Shown one piece after another: positions 43,901-51,163 of a stretch of DNA of 64,000 nucleotides (position 1 is the first letter of the stretch; every line of letters begins with the position of its first letter). The notes under the pieces were generated by a model. The model saw only the letters and a program-made list of their open reading frames with translations. It made no database searches and was not told the DNA's origin. The position numbers and the translations under genes are program-made. This stretch comes from an uncultured Bacteroidales bacterium (lineage in GTDB: Bacteria; Bacteroidota; Bacteroidia; Bacteroidales; Paludibacteraceae). Location: contig ONMV01000001.1 of assembly GCA_900319005.1 (NCBI GenBank), forward strand, positions 186,001 through 250,000. Direction: 5' to 3'.

Positions 43901-46753
43901 ACGGGTTATACCCTCAAGGTGTATAACAAGACAGAAGATAGCGGACGAACGGAACTCAAATCCATCAAATTTGTTGAGTCGGATGTTCCCGGTCAGCTCT
44001 TCAAAGCCGTGGCGGACTTAGAGGCAGCCGGAGGTTACGGAATCAAGTTTGAGCGTGACAATAGTATGCTTTATACAAATGCTGTAGGCCACCTCCAGCA
44101 CACAGGCGATGTAGTAATCACAGACAAGCAAGACGACAATTATGCCGCTATCTGGATTAAGGCAACTGCGGCGGGCGACTACACCTTTGCCATCACCATC
44201 AACGGAGATGGAAAGCTCTGCATTCAGGCGGAGTTCCCTGTTGCGGAAAATGACTATCGCGTTATTTATACTGACAACGACACATGGACAAAAGCTCACA
44301 CAGCGTGTACTTGGGTTCACCCGTCACGTATCATTAGTGCCGAGGAGAACGCAGTAGATACTATCTCGTTCTTCGTCAGCAAAGGTCACTCACCGGAATT
44401 CAAGATCCAACGAGTGAACTCTATCGACGAGGAAACCGGCGCTATTACCTGGACGGATGTTACTTCATGGACCTCATGCAACGACGTAGATGCCAGCGGT
44501 GTATATAACTTCATCTTCACCCAAGACGGTTCTAAAAACATCAGTTTCACCAAGAAAGAGCCGTACACCGGTAATTTCTATATCCGAACGGATGCAGCCG
44601 GTTCAACCAAATGGGACAATTACCGCGCGGCGGATCACCTGATGACCTATTCCGAGTACTCTGAGACCTATAGTGACTTTACACACTACTTTGTAGCACA
44701 CGTAGAAAGCACAAATAACGTCAAATTCGTAGTAGCCAATGACTATAGCCCGTGTATCTCGGATACGTTGGAAATATCGACCTATCGCGGCGGAGACGCT
44801 GCTCATATCAATTCAGGAGGATACATCAAGGCCAATGCGAATGTGCGCTTTATGTGGGATAGGCGGAAGAATGCCGTTTACCGGGCTTATCTGGATGAAG
44901 CCAAATCAGACGGTTCCAGGTTCCTTGTACTCCGCGCTAACAGTAGTGATGATTTGATGGATGAGAATGGAAATCCGCTAACAAGCAGCAATAATCACGG
45001 AGCACCGGACAATAGTATCCAGTTCGTGGATAATGAGAACTGGATATATGAGACCAATGTCATGGTTAAACCGGGCGCATATGTCAAACTCTACGGCCAT
45101 TTCAATAGTCAAGACTTCTACTTCAAGGGAGAAAGCGGTGATGACTTTAACGACGAAGACGGAGATGGTGACGGAATAGCAAATGCTATCCAGCTGATGA
45201 CAGGAGACGGAGAAGCGCAGAAAGTTCGCGTTATCTATGACTTCAAGACTGACCGTCTGTTGGCTGCATGGATGCCGAGCGGCGAGATTGACGGCGAACA
45301 TAAGATTAATGCAGATGTGATGTTCGTACGTGAGGGACAGGGTGATATTAACCAATTAGTTTTCGTTGATAGAGATCTAGATGACAGATATGGTTCTATC
45401 ACTGCCATCAAATCCGCGTACGGCGTAATGCGTTTCAATAAATGGACGCTGAACAACAAAGAGAAGACCGGAAGTCATGGCGTATTAAGCAGTCCGGCAT
45501 CCATCTATGAGCGTTCGCTATTCTGGATCAGTTTCCCGTTCCGTGTCAAGTTGAGCGATGTATTCGGATTTGGCACGTACGGTGTCGATTGGGCTATCCA
45601 ACGCTATGACGGTGCAGAGCGTGCAGAAAAAGGCTTCTGGGCAGAAAGCAGCGGTTTCTGGAAGTGGATGGACCGCAACACCGAATATCTGGAGCCGGAC
45701 CAAGGTTATCTTCTGGCGATTGACCTTGATTTGTTGGGCGAAAGTGCTTCTGTTTGGAATAATGGCGTGGAGCAGATAGAGCTCTATTTCCCGTCGTACG
45801 GAACCATGCCGGGTATTACAAGTGCAGCAGTAGAACATACCCTCCCGTCTCACGCATGCGAGATTGACTGGAGCGGACGTTCCAACGGAAACGGCGGAAC
45901 ACTTGGTTCAGCATATAACCGCACCATCAAAGACAGTCACTGGAACGTGATGAGTGTACCGACGTATGTAAACACGAGCAATATCGCCTTCGCCAATACA
46001 ACATGGACAAATACAATCGGTCCGAACTTCCTCTATACATGGAACGCGAGCGACAACACGCTGACCCCGACCGCCGGTGAAGGCTACCACTACCACGCTA
46101 TGCACGCATACATGGTTCAGTATCATGGAGATGTAACATGGACAGCTTCCAGCGGTTCGCCTTATCCGATTGTAGCTCGCCGTACCTATGCTGAGCAACC
46201 GAAGAAAGTGAACTTCTGTCTGGAAATTCAACAAAACGAGAAGATGCTTGACCGTACGTTTGTTCAGATGAGCGATGATGAAGAGGTAAGCGCAGAATTT
46301 AGCTTCGGCGAAGATATGGGTAAGGAGTTCAACAGCCGCAAGGCGAATATCTACACCGTTATAGAGGGCTATCTGCAGGCAGCAGGAAACACATTGCCGA
46401 TGAGCGATCAGACTACTCTTGTCCCGGTTGGCGTGAAGACCACCGCGGCAGGTGAATACACCTTCGCAATGCCGGATGGTACCAACGGCGTGAGTGTAGT
46501 CCTTATAGATAATATCGCAGGCACGCGCACGAACCTCGCACTCTCTGACTACACTGTTGCACTCGGTAAGGGTGATTTGAGCGACCGCTTTATGTTAGAG
46601 ATCGCACCGATCAAGCAGATGCCGACAGACGTAGAAAATGTACCAAGTGACGATGTACAAAGTACTAATGTGCGCAAAGTGATGGTAGATGGAATCCTGT
46701 ACATCGTTAAGGATGGAAAGGTATTTGATGCCCGCGGAGCGAAAGTGAAATAA
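37949..46753 (+). CDS. giant secreted protein with Listeria-Bacteroides repeats
   Basis: A 2934-residue exported protein with a long signal peptide (hydrophobic core LIMLLTLGVGQMWA, about residues 28-43). After an N-terminal starch-binding-like region come many InlB-type beta repeats of 70-80 residues, each ending in a FxGW or LYAKW motif (for example TGYNFGGYYTGTGG and TLYAKWTQTVTL), interleaved with unrelated beta modules to about residue 1550, and then a large region without simple repeats. The C-terminal MVDGILYIVKDGKVFDARG resembles short terminal signals of Bacteroidales surface proteins. Probably a surface adhesin or polymer-binding protein. The 46810 gene, 56 bp downstream, is a likely partner. 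Confidence 0.85.
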   Translation: MKNLNLIKRLWTDSHEKQSPQRFGRYAAMLIMLLTLGVGQMWAAWYVQGTGSGLNGWGGGAQMTQSNSNTNVYYRQVSGSCEFKITSNSSGYNDQRNGSHINNTLGSFNLSGSSGSNISGDGGDNWYICYNTSSEKVYGTTVIPYYPDLYLGGDDSWISKAWNTTDNANKLSRSSSIYTIAINSVSASEDHKMKIAAYGWGQPQYGSTAYNLSGSKNINSKSADGDGNKVFQTYVTGQVIVKLDISAGTFTLYGPRTITLNNQSATSAGTESVAATYGAATSNITCPTKTGYNFGGYYTGTGGSGTNVIKAGGSWVARVSNYTSSGKYAATANKTLYAKWTQTVTLHDNNGGSHNGSATATYNSTGAFTPTAPTKTGYHVEGYYAEPACTNKVMTDAGALVNYSGYVESGKWVHSGATTLYAKWVGNTYYVSYNANGGSGTMTNSTHTYGTASNLKTCTFTAPSGKTFAGWATSSGGSVEYADGASVSTLTATDGGTYPLFAKWDDLSGGSVTLNAGTGGKVSKDNSNWGASATITDITSDQAVNIYAQANTGYTFSTWTKTSGSGSVKTNAASGAYNAIGYANDVVTASFTENMSALSVSRTIDEGSPSIAVPTVAGSATDVGYVTTRTITAAAAATGYALTSWTITNGTRTDGGGDRANPITVRSNGDGLAVTVTANYSIQSYTISASNSNVTYSPASGTSFKFGSTGDKMTITPKSGYKITAINTGNVALTASADNNAAGSWTVTGTMPGTDVTLTVTTAAVPEIRLLGRFKIYNSTRTVYTTVNGSNDDWEEDYSDSHLSMTYNYVTGYYDLATYRSASELTADDAPYFFLKSSSTKYGTSSGGNTDLGSSVPVSANVYSSGGGGNFHFNSDAALINVVLHFDKENYKFWFTGEAETLYSTTFYAGDHGSINAKGTSISKNSSKSVTIGLGKALTATPESGYLFDYWETTGSVTVADIYSASTTVTATAAGGTVRAHYSAVVNSGWYVHGQIDDYGQWGPDKKERPIDRSYRGVSGVYYRRISKLNNDAYFGVHDGTNKYSGHTKTDVDYNVSSLNTLITLYTNSEKSFQAKADFAGKWLVVNTNGTKKMWIQDTDAYYTMSVTSDHGTVTLTENVYGNLQTNQFEAGETVNISVSAASGYWIDDIELNGTPLVTDRNSGSWSGSTTMPAGNATLTVTYNRYYTLTYDANYYTSGTGGTAPSASSYVSGSNVTVVGKGDLTMTNYTFSGWNTDPHITGTNYAEGANIEMTGNITLYGVWKRTIPFELEDADPEFVMATVYGTYNCTTLTDYDNPTKDGYTFGGWWTNIAGGDNYVISPEKELQPGVYHWTNYDNKTNEFMRYPTSKSSLYAKWTQTVTLNPNLANHGSGDNTSATIVYKATGKTSITHCTPAAGYHLVGYYTAATDGVKVLNADGSFAAATVTDYITDSKWTKAGATTLFAHYEPNTYDVILDVNGATTGSNQTVTATYDANMPTTQKGGSTPISAPSKTGYTFGGYWTNAAGTGTQYYTSGLASNHVWDVATNNTTIYAKWTANPYTVVLDKQTGVTGYGGNAGTVANQTVTFDATPATVSGTMPSAADGYAFMGFYSATGGNGRCFIDPSGNWVTSAGDTISGGNWVKPAGITLYAYYKQAEITEVTLSTGSTVAPSTTGITATATLAPASAGTTHIDWRILYSNDNPLAIQPSFGTGTTTNSFTAPETSGTYKLEATLRTGSTANSGTLLDSYVLAFQVAGDHTVTVQYKCGDVTLQGAKSISARPLVWSDEIIPDEIFGYSFEKWVAGDGVTMTMDDGVTTIETGGETTGKATTHAVRIKAIYDGKLIAKYTKKNIIYFKNTLGWSEVYVNLYPYAWWNSSKGAGNNTLADDNRNKQMTQLGETDIWYYEYGNTATTAYVSFTDRTQNNYEGFAGTSGSDKVQVSYPTRPDATKAENANYGFNAGTPMFVPTAGQTAQPWNKSGSDDLAEYYNKGYWRKYDPIQGETGYTLKVYNKTEDSGRTELKSIKFVESDVPGQLFKAVADLEAAGGYGIKFERDNSMLYTNAVGHLQHTGDVVITDKQDDNYAAIWIKATAAGDYTFAITINGDGKLCIQAEFPVAENDYRVIYTDNDTWTKAHTACTWVHPSRIISAEENAVDTISFFVSKGHSPEFKIQRVNSIDEETGAITWTDVTSWTSCNDVDASGVYNFIFTQDGSKNISFTKKEPYTGNFYIRTDAAGSTKWDNYRAADHLMTYSEYSETYSDFTHYFVAHVESTNNVKFVVANDYSPCISDTLEISTYRGGDAAHINSGGYIKANANVRFMWDRRKNAVYRAYLDEAKSDGSRFLVLRANSSDDLMDENGNPLTSSNNHGAPDNSIQFVDNENWIYETNVMVKPGAYVKLYGHFNSQDFYFKGESGDDFNDEDGDGDGIANAIQLMTGDGEAQKVRVIYDFKTDRLLAAWMPSGEIDGEHKINADVMFVREGQGDINQLVFVDRDLDDRYGSITAIKSAYGVMRFNKWTLNNKEKTGSHGVLSSPASIYERSLFWISFPFRVKLSDVFGFGTYGVDWAIQRYDGAERAEKGFWAESSGFWKWMDRNTEYLEPDQGYLLAIDLDLLGESASVWNNGVEQIELYFPSYGTMPGITSAAVEHTLPSHACEIDWSGRSNGNGGTLGSAYNRTIKDSHWNVMSVPTYVNTSNIAFANTTWTNTIGPNFLYTWNASDNTLTPTAGEGYHYHAMHAYMVQYHGDVTWTASSGSPYPIVARRTYAEQPKKVNFCLEIQQNEKMLDRTFVQMSDDEEVSAEFSFGEDMGKEFNSRKANIYTVIEGYLQAAGNTLPMSDQTTLVPVGVKTTAAGEYTFAMPDGTNGVSVVLIDNIAGTRTNLALSDYTVALGKGDLSDRFMLEIAPIKQMPTDVENVPSDDVQSTNVRKVMVDGILYIVKDGKVFDARGAKVK

Positions 46754-46798
46754 CGAGTGAAAGAATGAAAGAATGAACGACTGAACGAATGAAAGAAT
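46754..46798 (+). repeat. 8-bp tandem repeat AGAATGAA
   Basis: Five to six units of (A/C)GAATGAA type occupy the gap between the giant gene and the 46810 gene. TGA occurs in every unit. Confidence 0.75.
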
Positions 46799-46809
46799 AT
46801 AAAGATATT

Positions 46810-47190
46810 ATGAAAAATTTAATTGAAATGAATCGTGCCATTGTGACTAAGAAAAAAGTTATGATGATTATCATGGCGGCGGCGCTTATAGCGCTGCCGA
46901 CCATGGCACAAGATTGGCAGTCCACATCGGCAATGCAAGGTTCAGGAAGTACCTACTCGTCGCAGGTGACCGAAGTGGGTGCTACATCCGTAGCCAGCGA
47001 AGCCACCACCACGGAGAGTTATTCTCCGGCTAAAGCACCGAGTGGTAGGAGAAAAACTTTAATTAATGGTCCGGAATCCGATCAGGGTCCTTCGCCTGTC
47101 GGTGATGCTGTGCTGCCTTTGATGCTGATGGCGCTTGCGTTTGGCGGCTATATAGCCATCAAGCGTAGAAAACTGACAGCTAACGACTGA
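46810..47190 (+). CDS. small exported protein with GDA-type C-terminal anchor
   Basis: A 126-residue exported protein: signal peptide ending TMAQ, a Ser/Thr-rich central region, and a three-part C-terminal tail SPVGDAVLPL, a hydrophobic helix, then KRRK. Short motif, helix and basic tail is the layout of sortase, exosortase or rhombosortase substrates in other bacteria; a tail-anchored membrane protein is the alternative. It follows the giant gene and is followed by the terminator at 47233-47259. An ATG at 46789 is an alternative start. Confidence 0.65.
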   Translation: MKNLIEMNRAIVTKKKVMMIIMAAALIALPTMAQDWQSTSAMQGSGSTYSSQVTEVGATSVASEATTTESYSPAKAPSGRRKTLINGPESDQGPSPVGDAVLPLMLMALAFGGYIAIKRRKLTAND

Positions 47191-47231
47191 TCAAGAACTC
47201 AGTCTCAAACGGGGCTTTGCCCCAAACAAAC

Positions 47232-47286
47232 GAAAAATCGCTCAAATCGGGCGATTTTTCTATTTATATTTGCATATGTGCAAAAA
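47232..47286 (+). repeat. 55-bp duplicated terminator/-33 block, copy 2
   Basis: Identical to 24563-24617. Here a -7 box follows, so this copy is part of a complete promoter. Confidence 0.9.
47233..47259. terminator. terminator after the small anchored protein
   Basis: AAAAATCGC (47233-47241) pairs with GCGATTTTT (47251-47259). Confidence 0.85.
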
Positions 47287-47300
47287 AAATCGTACCTTTG
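47269..47300 (+). promoter_or_regulatory. promoter of the phosphatase gene
   Basis: TTTGC (47269-47273), 19 bp, TACCTTTG (47293-47300). The -33 box is in the inverted repeat TTTGCA-TATG-TGCAAA. Confidence 0.75.
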
Positions 47301-47339
47301 CAGTCGAATAAAAAAGACCCATAGAGCGGATTGCTAAAA

Positions 47340-48965
47340 ATGAGACACCATACTTTGCCTATAGTGGCTATTCTTTTCATTGCTGCAGTAATGGTTGTTC
47401 AGTTTGTTATCTCCTTTACCCTTGAGAAAGAACATGTGGACGAGGTGGTGGAATACAAGATGCAGTTGGCGCAGAAAGACTTCTTCTACGTCTTGTTGGG
47501 TTTTCATAATGCAGCAGACGAGATGCGGAAATATGTGTTGGAACATCCATGTGATGAGCGCGAGTTATTAGAGGCAATCCGTTCGGAGCTCAATCGATAT
47601 CCGTACATTGACAATATTTTCGTCAAGTTCGCGCCGGGTGTCTATCATGACAAGGAGAACAATTTTTTTCCTCGTACGTACCGTTCTAATGGAGAGACGA
47701 TCACTACTGCACGTGGCTCGGATAGTTTGGATTACTATGTGCGCGACTGGTACACGGGTGCACTCCGATGCGATAGTAACGGCTATTGGTCGGAGCCGTA
47801 TATAGGCGCCAGTGCGCAAACGTTGATTGCTTCCCATTCCATCAAAATAGAAGATAAACAGGGACGATTAATAGGTGTAGTGGGAAACGATTTTTCGATA
47901 GAGTGGATTAAAGATATTCTCCGTGATATCAAGCCTTACGAAGAAGCGGTTTGTCTCATTTACGGAACCAAGGGCTCGCTTATCGCTTCATCGGACAATA
48001 GTACGCTGGAGAATGAGATGCATTACAAGAGCGATAAATGGCATTGGATGGTATATTCGCAGACGATGTATCCGATTAACATGGAGTTGATGATAGCCGT
48101 ACCGAATCGTATCATTTGGCAGAGCATCCAAAAGAGATGTATTATCACTCTCTGCGTGCTGCTTATCGGTATAGCGGTCCTCTTTCTTCTTTTTCGACGG
48201 ATTGTGAAGAACCAGAAAGCGTACCTCCAAGTGGAGAATGAGCACAAACTCATCCAGAACGAGATGGAGATAGCGAGGAATATCCAACGGGGTATCTTGG
48301 TGCACGATTTCATCGACGATGACCAACTCTCTCTCCATGCCACGCTGGTACCTATGCAGAGCGTTGGGGGCGACCTGTATGATTTCTACCGGGACGGTGA
48401 TTATGTGACCTTCATTATCGGTGATGTCAGCGGCAAAGGTATGCCTGCGGCGATGTTCATGAGCTCTACCGTTACGCTTTTCCGCGCTACTGTCAAGCAC
48501 CATCTTTCTCCCAGTGTAATCATGGGAGAGATCAACTCCACGCTATCTTCGAATAATAGCCAGATGATGTTTGTCACCGCCTTTATCGGCCGTCTCCATC
48601 TGCCTACGGGACAATTGACATACTGCAACGCAGGGCATCTTCCTCCGCTGCTTGTCAAGGACGGACAATGCCGTTGGTTTGAGATGAAGGAGGTGAATGT
48701 CATCTTAGGTCTGGATGAAAAATACCATTTCACGGAGCAATCGACTACTCTTGCGCATGGCGAGCAGATGATCGTTTTCACCGATGGGGTAATCGAGGCG
48801 GAGAATGTTCGAAAAGAGTTATTGGGCTTTGATCATCTTATAGAACTCCTTCAAACTGTTCATCAGCCGATAGACGATCAGACGGTTTATGATGTTGTAT
48901 GTCAGTATAGCATCAATGCAGAACAATCTGATGACATCGCCATTATGAATATTATGAGAAAATAA
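47340..48965 (+). CDS. membrane-bound SpoIIE/PP2C-type serine phosphatase
   Basis: A 541-residue signalling protein: an N-terminal membrane helix (about 7-28), an extracytoplasmic sensor region of Cache type (about 30-265, YPYIDNIFVKF ... GVVGNDFSIEWIK), a second helix (about 270-290), and a C-terminal PP2C-type phosphatase domain (about 325-541) with GGDLYDFYR, GDVSGKGMPAA and FTDGVIEAEN carrying the metal-binding Asp residues. RsbU-type phosphatases relieve anti-anti-sigma or similar switches; no such partner is next to it. ATG 47340 chosen over TTG 47331. Confidence 0.85.
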   Translation: MRHHTLPIVAILFIAAVMVVQFVISFTLEKEHVDEVVEYKMQLAQKDFFYVLLGFHNAADEMRKYVLEHPCDERELLEAIRSELNRYPYIDNIFVKFAPGVYHDKENNFFPRTYRSNGETITTARGSDSLDYYVRDWYTGALRCDSNGYWSEPYIGASAQTLIASHSIKIEDKQGRLIGVVGNDFSIEWIKDILRDIKPYEEAVCLIYGTKGSLIASSDNSTLENEMHYKSDKWHWMVYSQTMYPINMELMIAVPNRIIWQSIQKRCIITLCVLLIGIAVLFLLFRRIVKNQKAYLQVENEHKLIQNEMEIARNIQRGILVHDFIDDDQLSLHATLVPMQSVGGDLYDFYRDGDYVTFIIGDVSGKGMPAAMFMSSTVTLFRATVKHHLSPSVIMGEINSTLSSNNSQMMFVTAFIGRLHLPTGQLTYCNAGHLPPLLVKDGQCRWFEMKEVNVILGLDEKYHFTEQSTTLAHGEQMIVFTDGVIEAENVRKELLGFDHLIELLQTVHQPIDDQTVYDVVCQYSINAEQSDDIAIMNIMRK

Positions 48966-48970
48966 TAAAA

Positions 48971-49678
48971 ATGAAGAACAACATGAGTATGAAAAAGAGT
49001 TTTTTATTTTTAGTGGCAGCATTGCTGTTTTTCTCCTGCCGAAAGCAGGAAAGTAAGGCGCTTGAGTATGACAACAGCGATTTTGTACGCGTTACGGATG
49101 TTATTCCTGATGCTATTCTGGAAATCCGATATTATAGTACCTATAATTTTGTGGGTGAACGGATTGACGGTTATGAGTTGCCGATTGCGCTGATGACGCG
49201 CGAAGCTGCGGATTCGCTCAAGGCGGTCAATGACGAGCTGAAGGCGAACGGGTACCGGATCAAGATATGGGATACCTATCGTCCACAGCGGGCAGTTAAC
49301 CATTTTATCCGATGGGCGGAGAATATCTCAGATACCGCCATGAAGGCTGTTTTCTATCCGATGGTAGATAAAACATTGCTTTTCGAACAAGGGTATATCT
49401 ATGCGCGTTCCAGTCATAGCAGAGGTTCGACGGTGGACTTGACGCTCTTGGATGCCGCTAGCGGAAAGGAGTTGGATATGGGTTCGCCTTTCGACTGGTT
49501 CGGCGAGGAGAGCCATCCGGATTATCCTTGTCCGTTGTATCGTCAATCGGAGAACCGCAAGATCTTGCACAATGCGATGGTTCGTCACGGCTTTGAAGGC
49601 ATCGATTCCGAATGGTGGCATTTTACACTCCGCAACGAACCATATCCGGATACGTATTTTGATTTTCCGGTTCAGTAA
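48971..49678 (+). CDS. D-Ala-D-Ala dipeptidase (VanX/DdpX type), lipoprotein
   Basis: Zn-dependent M15D peptidase hydrolysing D-Ala-D-Ala. Signal peptide with lipobox FFSC; about residues 130-160 hold the zinc motif SSHSRGSTVDLTL (His and Asp ligands) and EWWHFT near the C-terminus (catalytic Glu, His ligand). No vanH or vanA homologues lie nearby, so a role in peptidoglycan turnover is more likely than glycopeptide resistance. An alternative start is 48989. Confidence 0.88.
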   Translation: MKNNMSMKKSFLFLVAALLFFSCRKQESKALEYDNSDFVRVTDVIPDAILEIRYYSTYNFVGERIDGYELPIALMTREAADSLKAVNDELKANGYRIKIWDTYRPQRAVNHFIRWAENISDTAMKAVFYPMVDKTLLFEQGYIYARSSHSRGSTVDLTLLDAASGKELDMGSPFDWFGEESHPDYPCPLYRQSENRKILHNAMVRHGFEGIDSEWWHFTLRNEPYPDTYFDFPVQ

Positions 49679-49745
49679 GTGGTCGCGCAACGATGCAACA
49701 AAATGTACATTGGATACAATAAGAAAACCAGCAAAAGATAGACAT

Positions 49746-51137
49746 ATGACGGCAAAAGCGTATATCGAAGCGCATAGGGCGCGGTTTATGGAGGAATGGG
49801 CGAGTCTCATTCGTATCCCAAGTGTGAGTTGTCAACCTGAGCACAAGGCGGACATGATGCGTTGTGCGGAGCGATGGAAAGAATTGCTGTTAGCCGCAGG
49901 ATGCCAGAAGGCAGAGGTGATGCCTTCTGCCGGCAATCCCTTCGTCTATGCGGAGTATAAGGCTGATGTACGAAGGAACGATGTACGATGTACGAAGGGT
50001 GTGCCGACGGTCCTGGTATATGCGCATTACGACGTGATGCCGGTGGAGCCTTTGGAGTTATGGCACTCCGATCCATGGGAGCCGCAGATACGTGACGGAC
50101 GGCTCTATGCGCGCGGCGCAGACGACGATAAAGGGCAGGCAATGATCCAAGCCAAAGCGTTTGAGTACATGGTACACGAGGGCTTGATGGCATGTAATGT
50201 GAAGTTCATCTTTGAGGGGGAAGAAGAGATCGGTTCTCCGAGTTTGGAAGCATTTCTGGAGGACCATAAAGAGTTGCTGAAAGCGGATATTATCTTGGTG
50301 AGCGACACCTCGATGATCGGCAAAGAGACCCCGTCACTGACGACCGGATTGCGGGGCTTGGCATATTGGCAGATTGAGGTGGACGGTCCGAACAGAGACT
50401 TGCATAGTGGTCATTTCGGCGGAGCGGTGAAGAACCCTGTGAATGCTCTGTGTGAGATGATTGCGAAAGTGGTGGACAGCGAGGGACGAATCACTATCCC
50501 GGGTTTCTACGACGATGTGCTGCCTATTCCGGATGAGGAGAGGAAGATGATTGCGCAGATTCCATTTGACGAAGATGCGTATAAGCGCGCTATTGACGTA
50601 GATGAAGTGTTTGGCGAAAAAGGATATAGTACGCTTGAACGTAATTCCTGTCGTCCGTCGTTTGATGTATGCGGCATATGGGGTGGTTATACGGGCGAAG
50701 GGAGCAAGACCGTTTTGCCGAGCAAGGCATTTGCGAAAGTGAGTTGTCGTCTGGTGGCGAACCAAGACCATGAGCAGATCTCTAAAGCTTTCATCGATTA
50801 TATCGAGTCGATTGCGCCGAAGGGTGTGCGCGTCAAGGTGACTCCTATGCACGGCGGTCAGGGTTATGTGTGCCCGATTGACATTCCAGCGTATAAGGCT
50901 GCGGAGAAAGGGTTTGAAGCGGCGTTCGGTAAACGTCCGTTGGCGGCAAGACGAGGGGGTAGTATTCCTATCATTGCGGCTTTTGAACAGATATTGGGTC
51001 GCAAAACCATCCTTATGGGTTTTGGATTGGAGCAAAATGCTATCCATTCGCCCAACGAGAGTATGGATATGGAGGTATGGGAGAAAGGCATTGTCGCTGT
51101 TAGCGAATTTTATAAGCAATTCGCTAACAGCATTTAA
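49746..51137 (+). CDS. M20-family dipeptidase
   Basis: A 463-residue cytoplasmic metallopeptidase: YAHYDVMPVEP (His, Asp metal ligands), GRLYARGADDDKGQ, EGEEEIGSP (Glu ligand and base) and the closing AIHSPNESMD. M20 dipeptidases cleave dipeptides and so could complement the VanX-like gene before it. An insertion near residues 73-84 (DVRRNDVRCTKG) between strands of the catalytic domain is encoded by a GATGTACGAAGG repeat and is absent in my recollection of homologues. The ATG at 49746 matches the N-terminal helix. Confidence 0.88.
   Translation: MTAKAYIEAHRARFMEEWASLIRIPSVSCQPEHKADMMRCAERWKELLLAAGCQKAEVMPSAGNPFVYAEYKADVRRNDVRCTKGVPTVLVYAHYDVMPVEPLELWHSDPWEPQIRDGRLYARGADDDKGQAMIQAKAFEYMVHEGLMACNVKFIFEGEEEIGSPSLEAFLEDHKELLKADIILVSDTSMIGKETPSLTTGLRGLAYWQIEVDGPNRDLHSGHFGGAVKNPVNALCEMIAKVVDSEGRITIPGFYDDVLPIPDEERKMIAQIPFDEDAYKRAIDVDEVFGEKGYSTLERNSCRPSFDVCGIWGGYTGEGSKTVLPSKAFAKVSCRLVANQDHEQISKAFIDYIESIAPKGVRVKVTPMHGGQGYVCPIDIPAYKAAEKGFEAAFGKRPLAARRGGSIPIIAAFEQILGRKTILMGFGLEQNAIHSPNESMDMEVWEKGIVAVSEFYKQFANSI
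49965..49998. repeat. GATGTACGAAGG repeat, coding copy
   Basis: Matches 24527-24560 at 32 of 34 positions. It inserts about 11 residues into the M20 peptidase without breaking the frame. Confidence 0.8.
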
Positions 51138-51163
51138 GATTTAAGATTGAAGATTTTAGATTT

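Noticed and set aside
48971-49678. Part of a vancomycin resistance cluster
   Set aside because: No vanH, vanA or regulatory pair lies next to the VanX-like gene; an M20 peptidase follows, suggesting cell-wall recycling.
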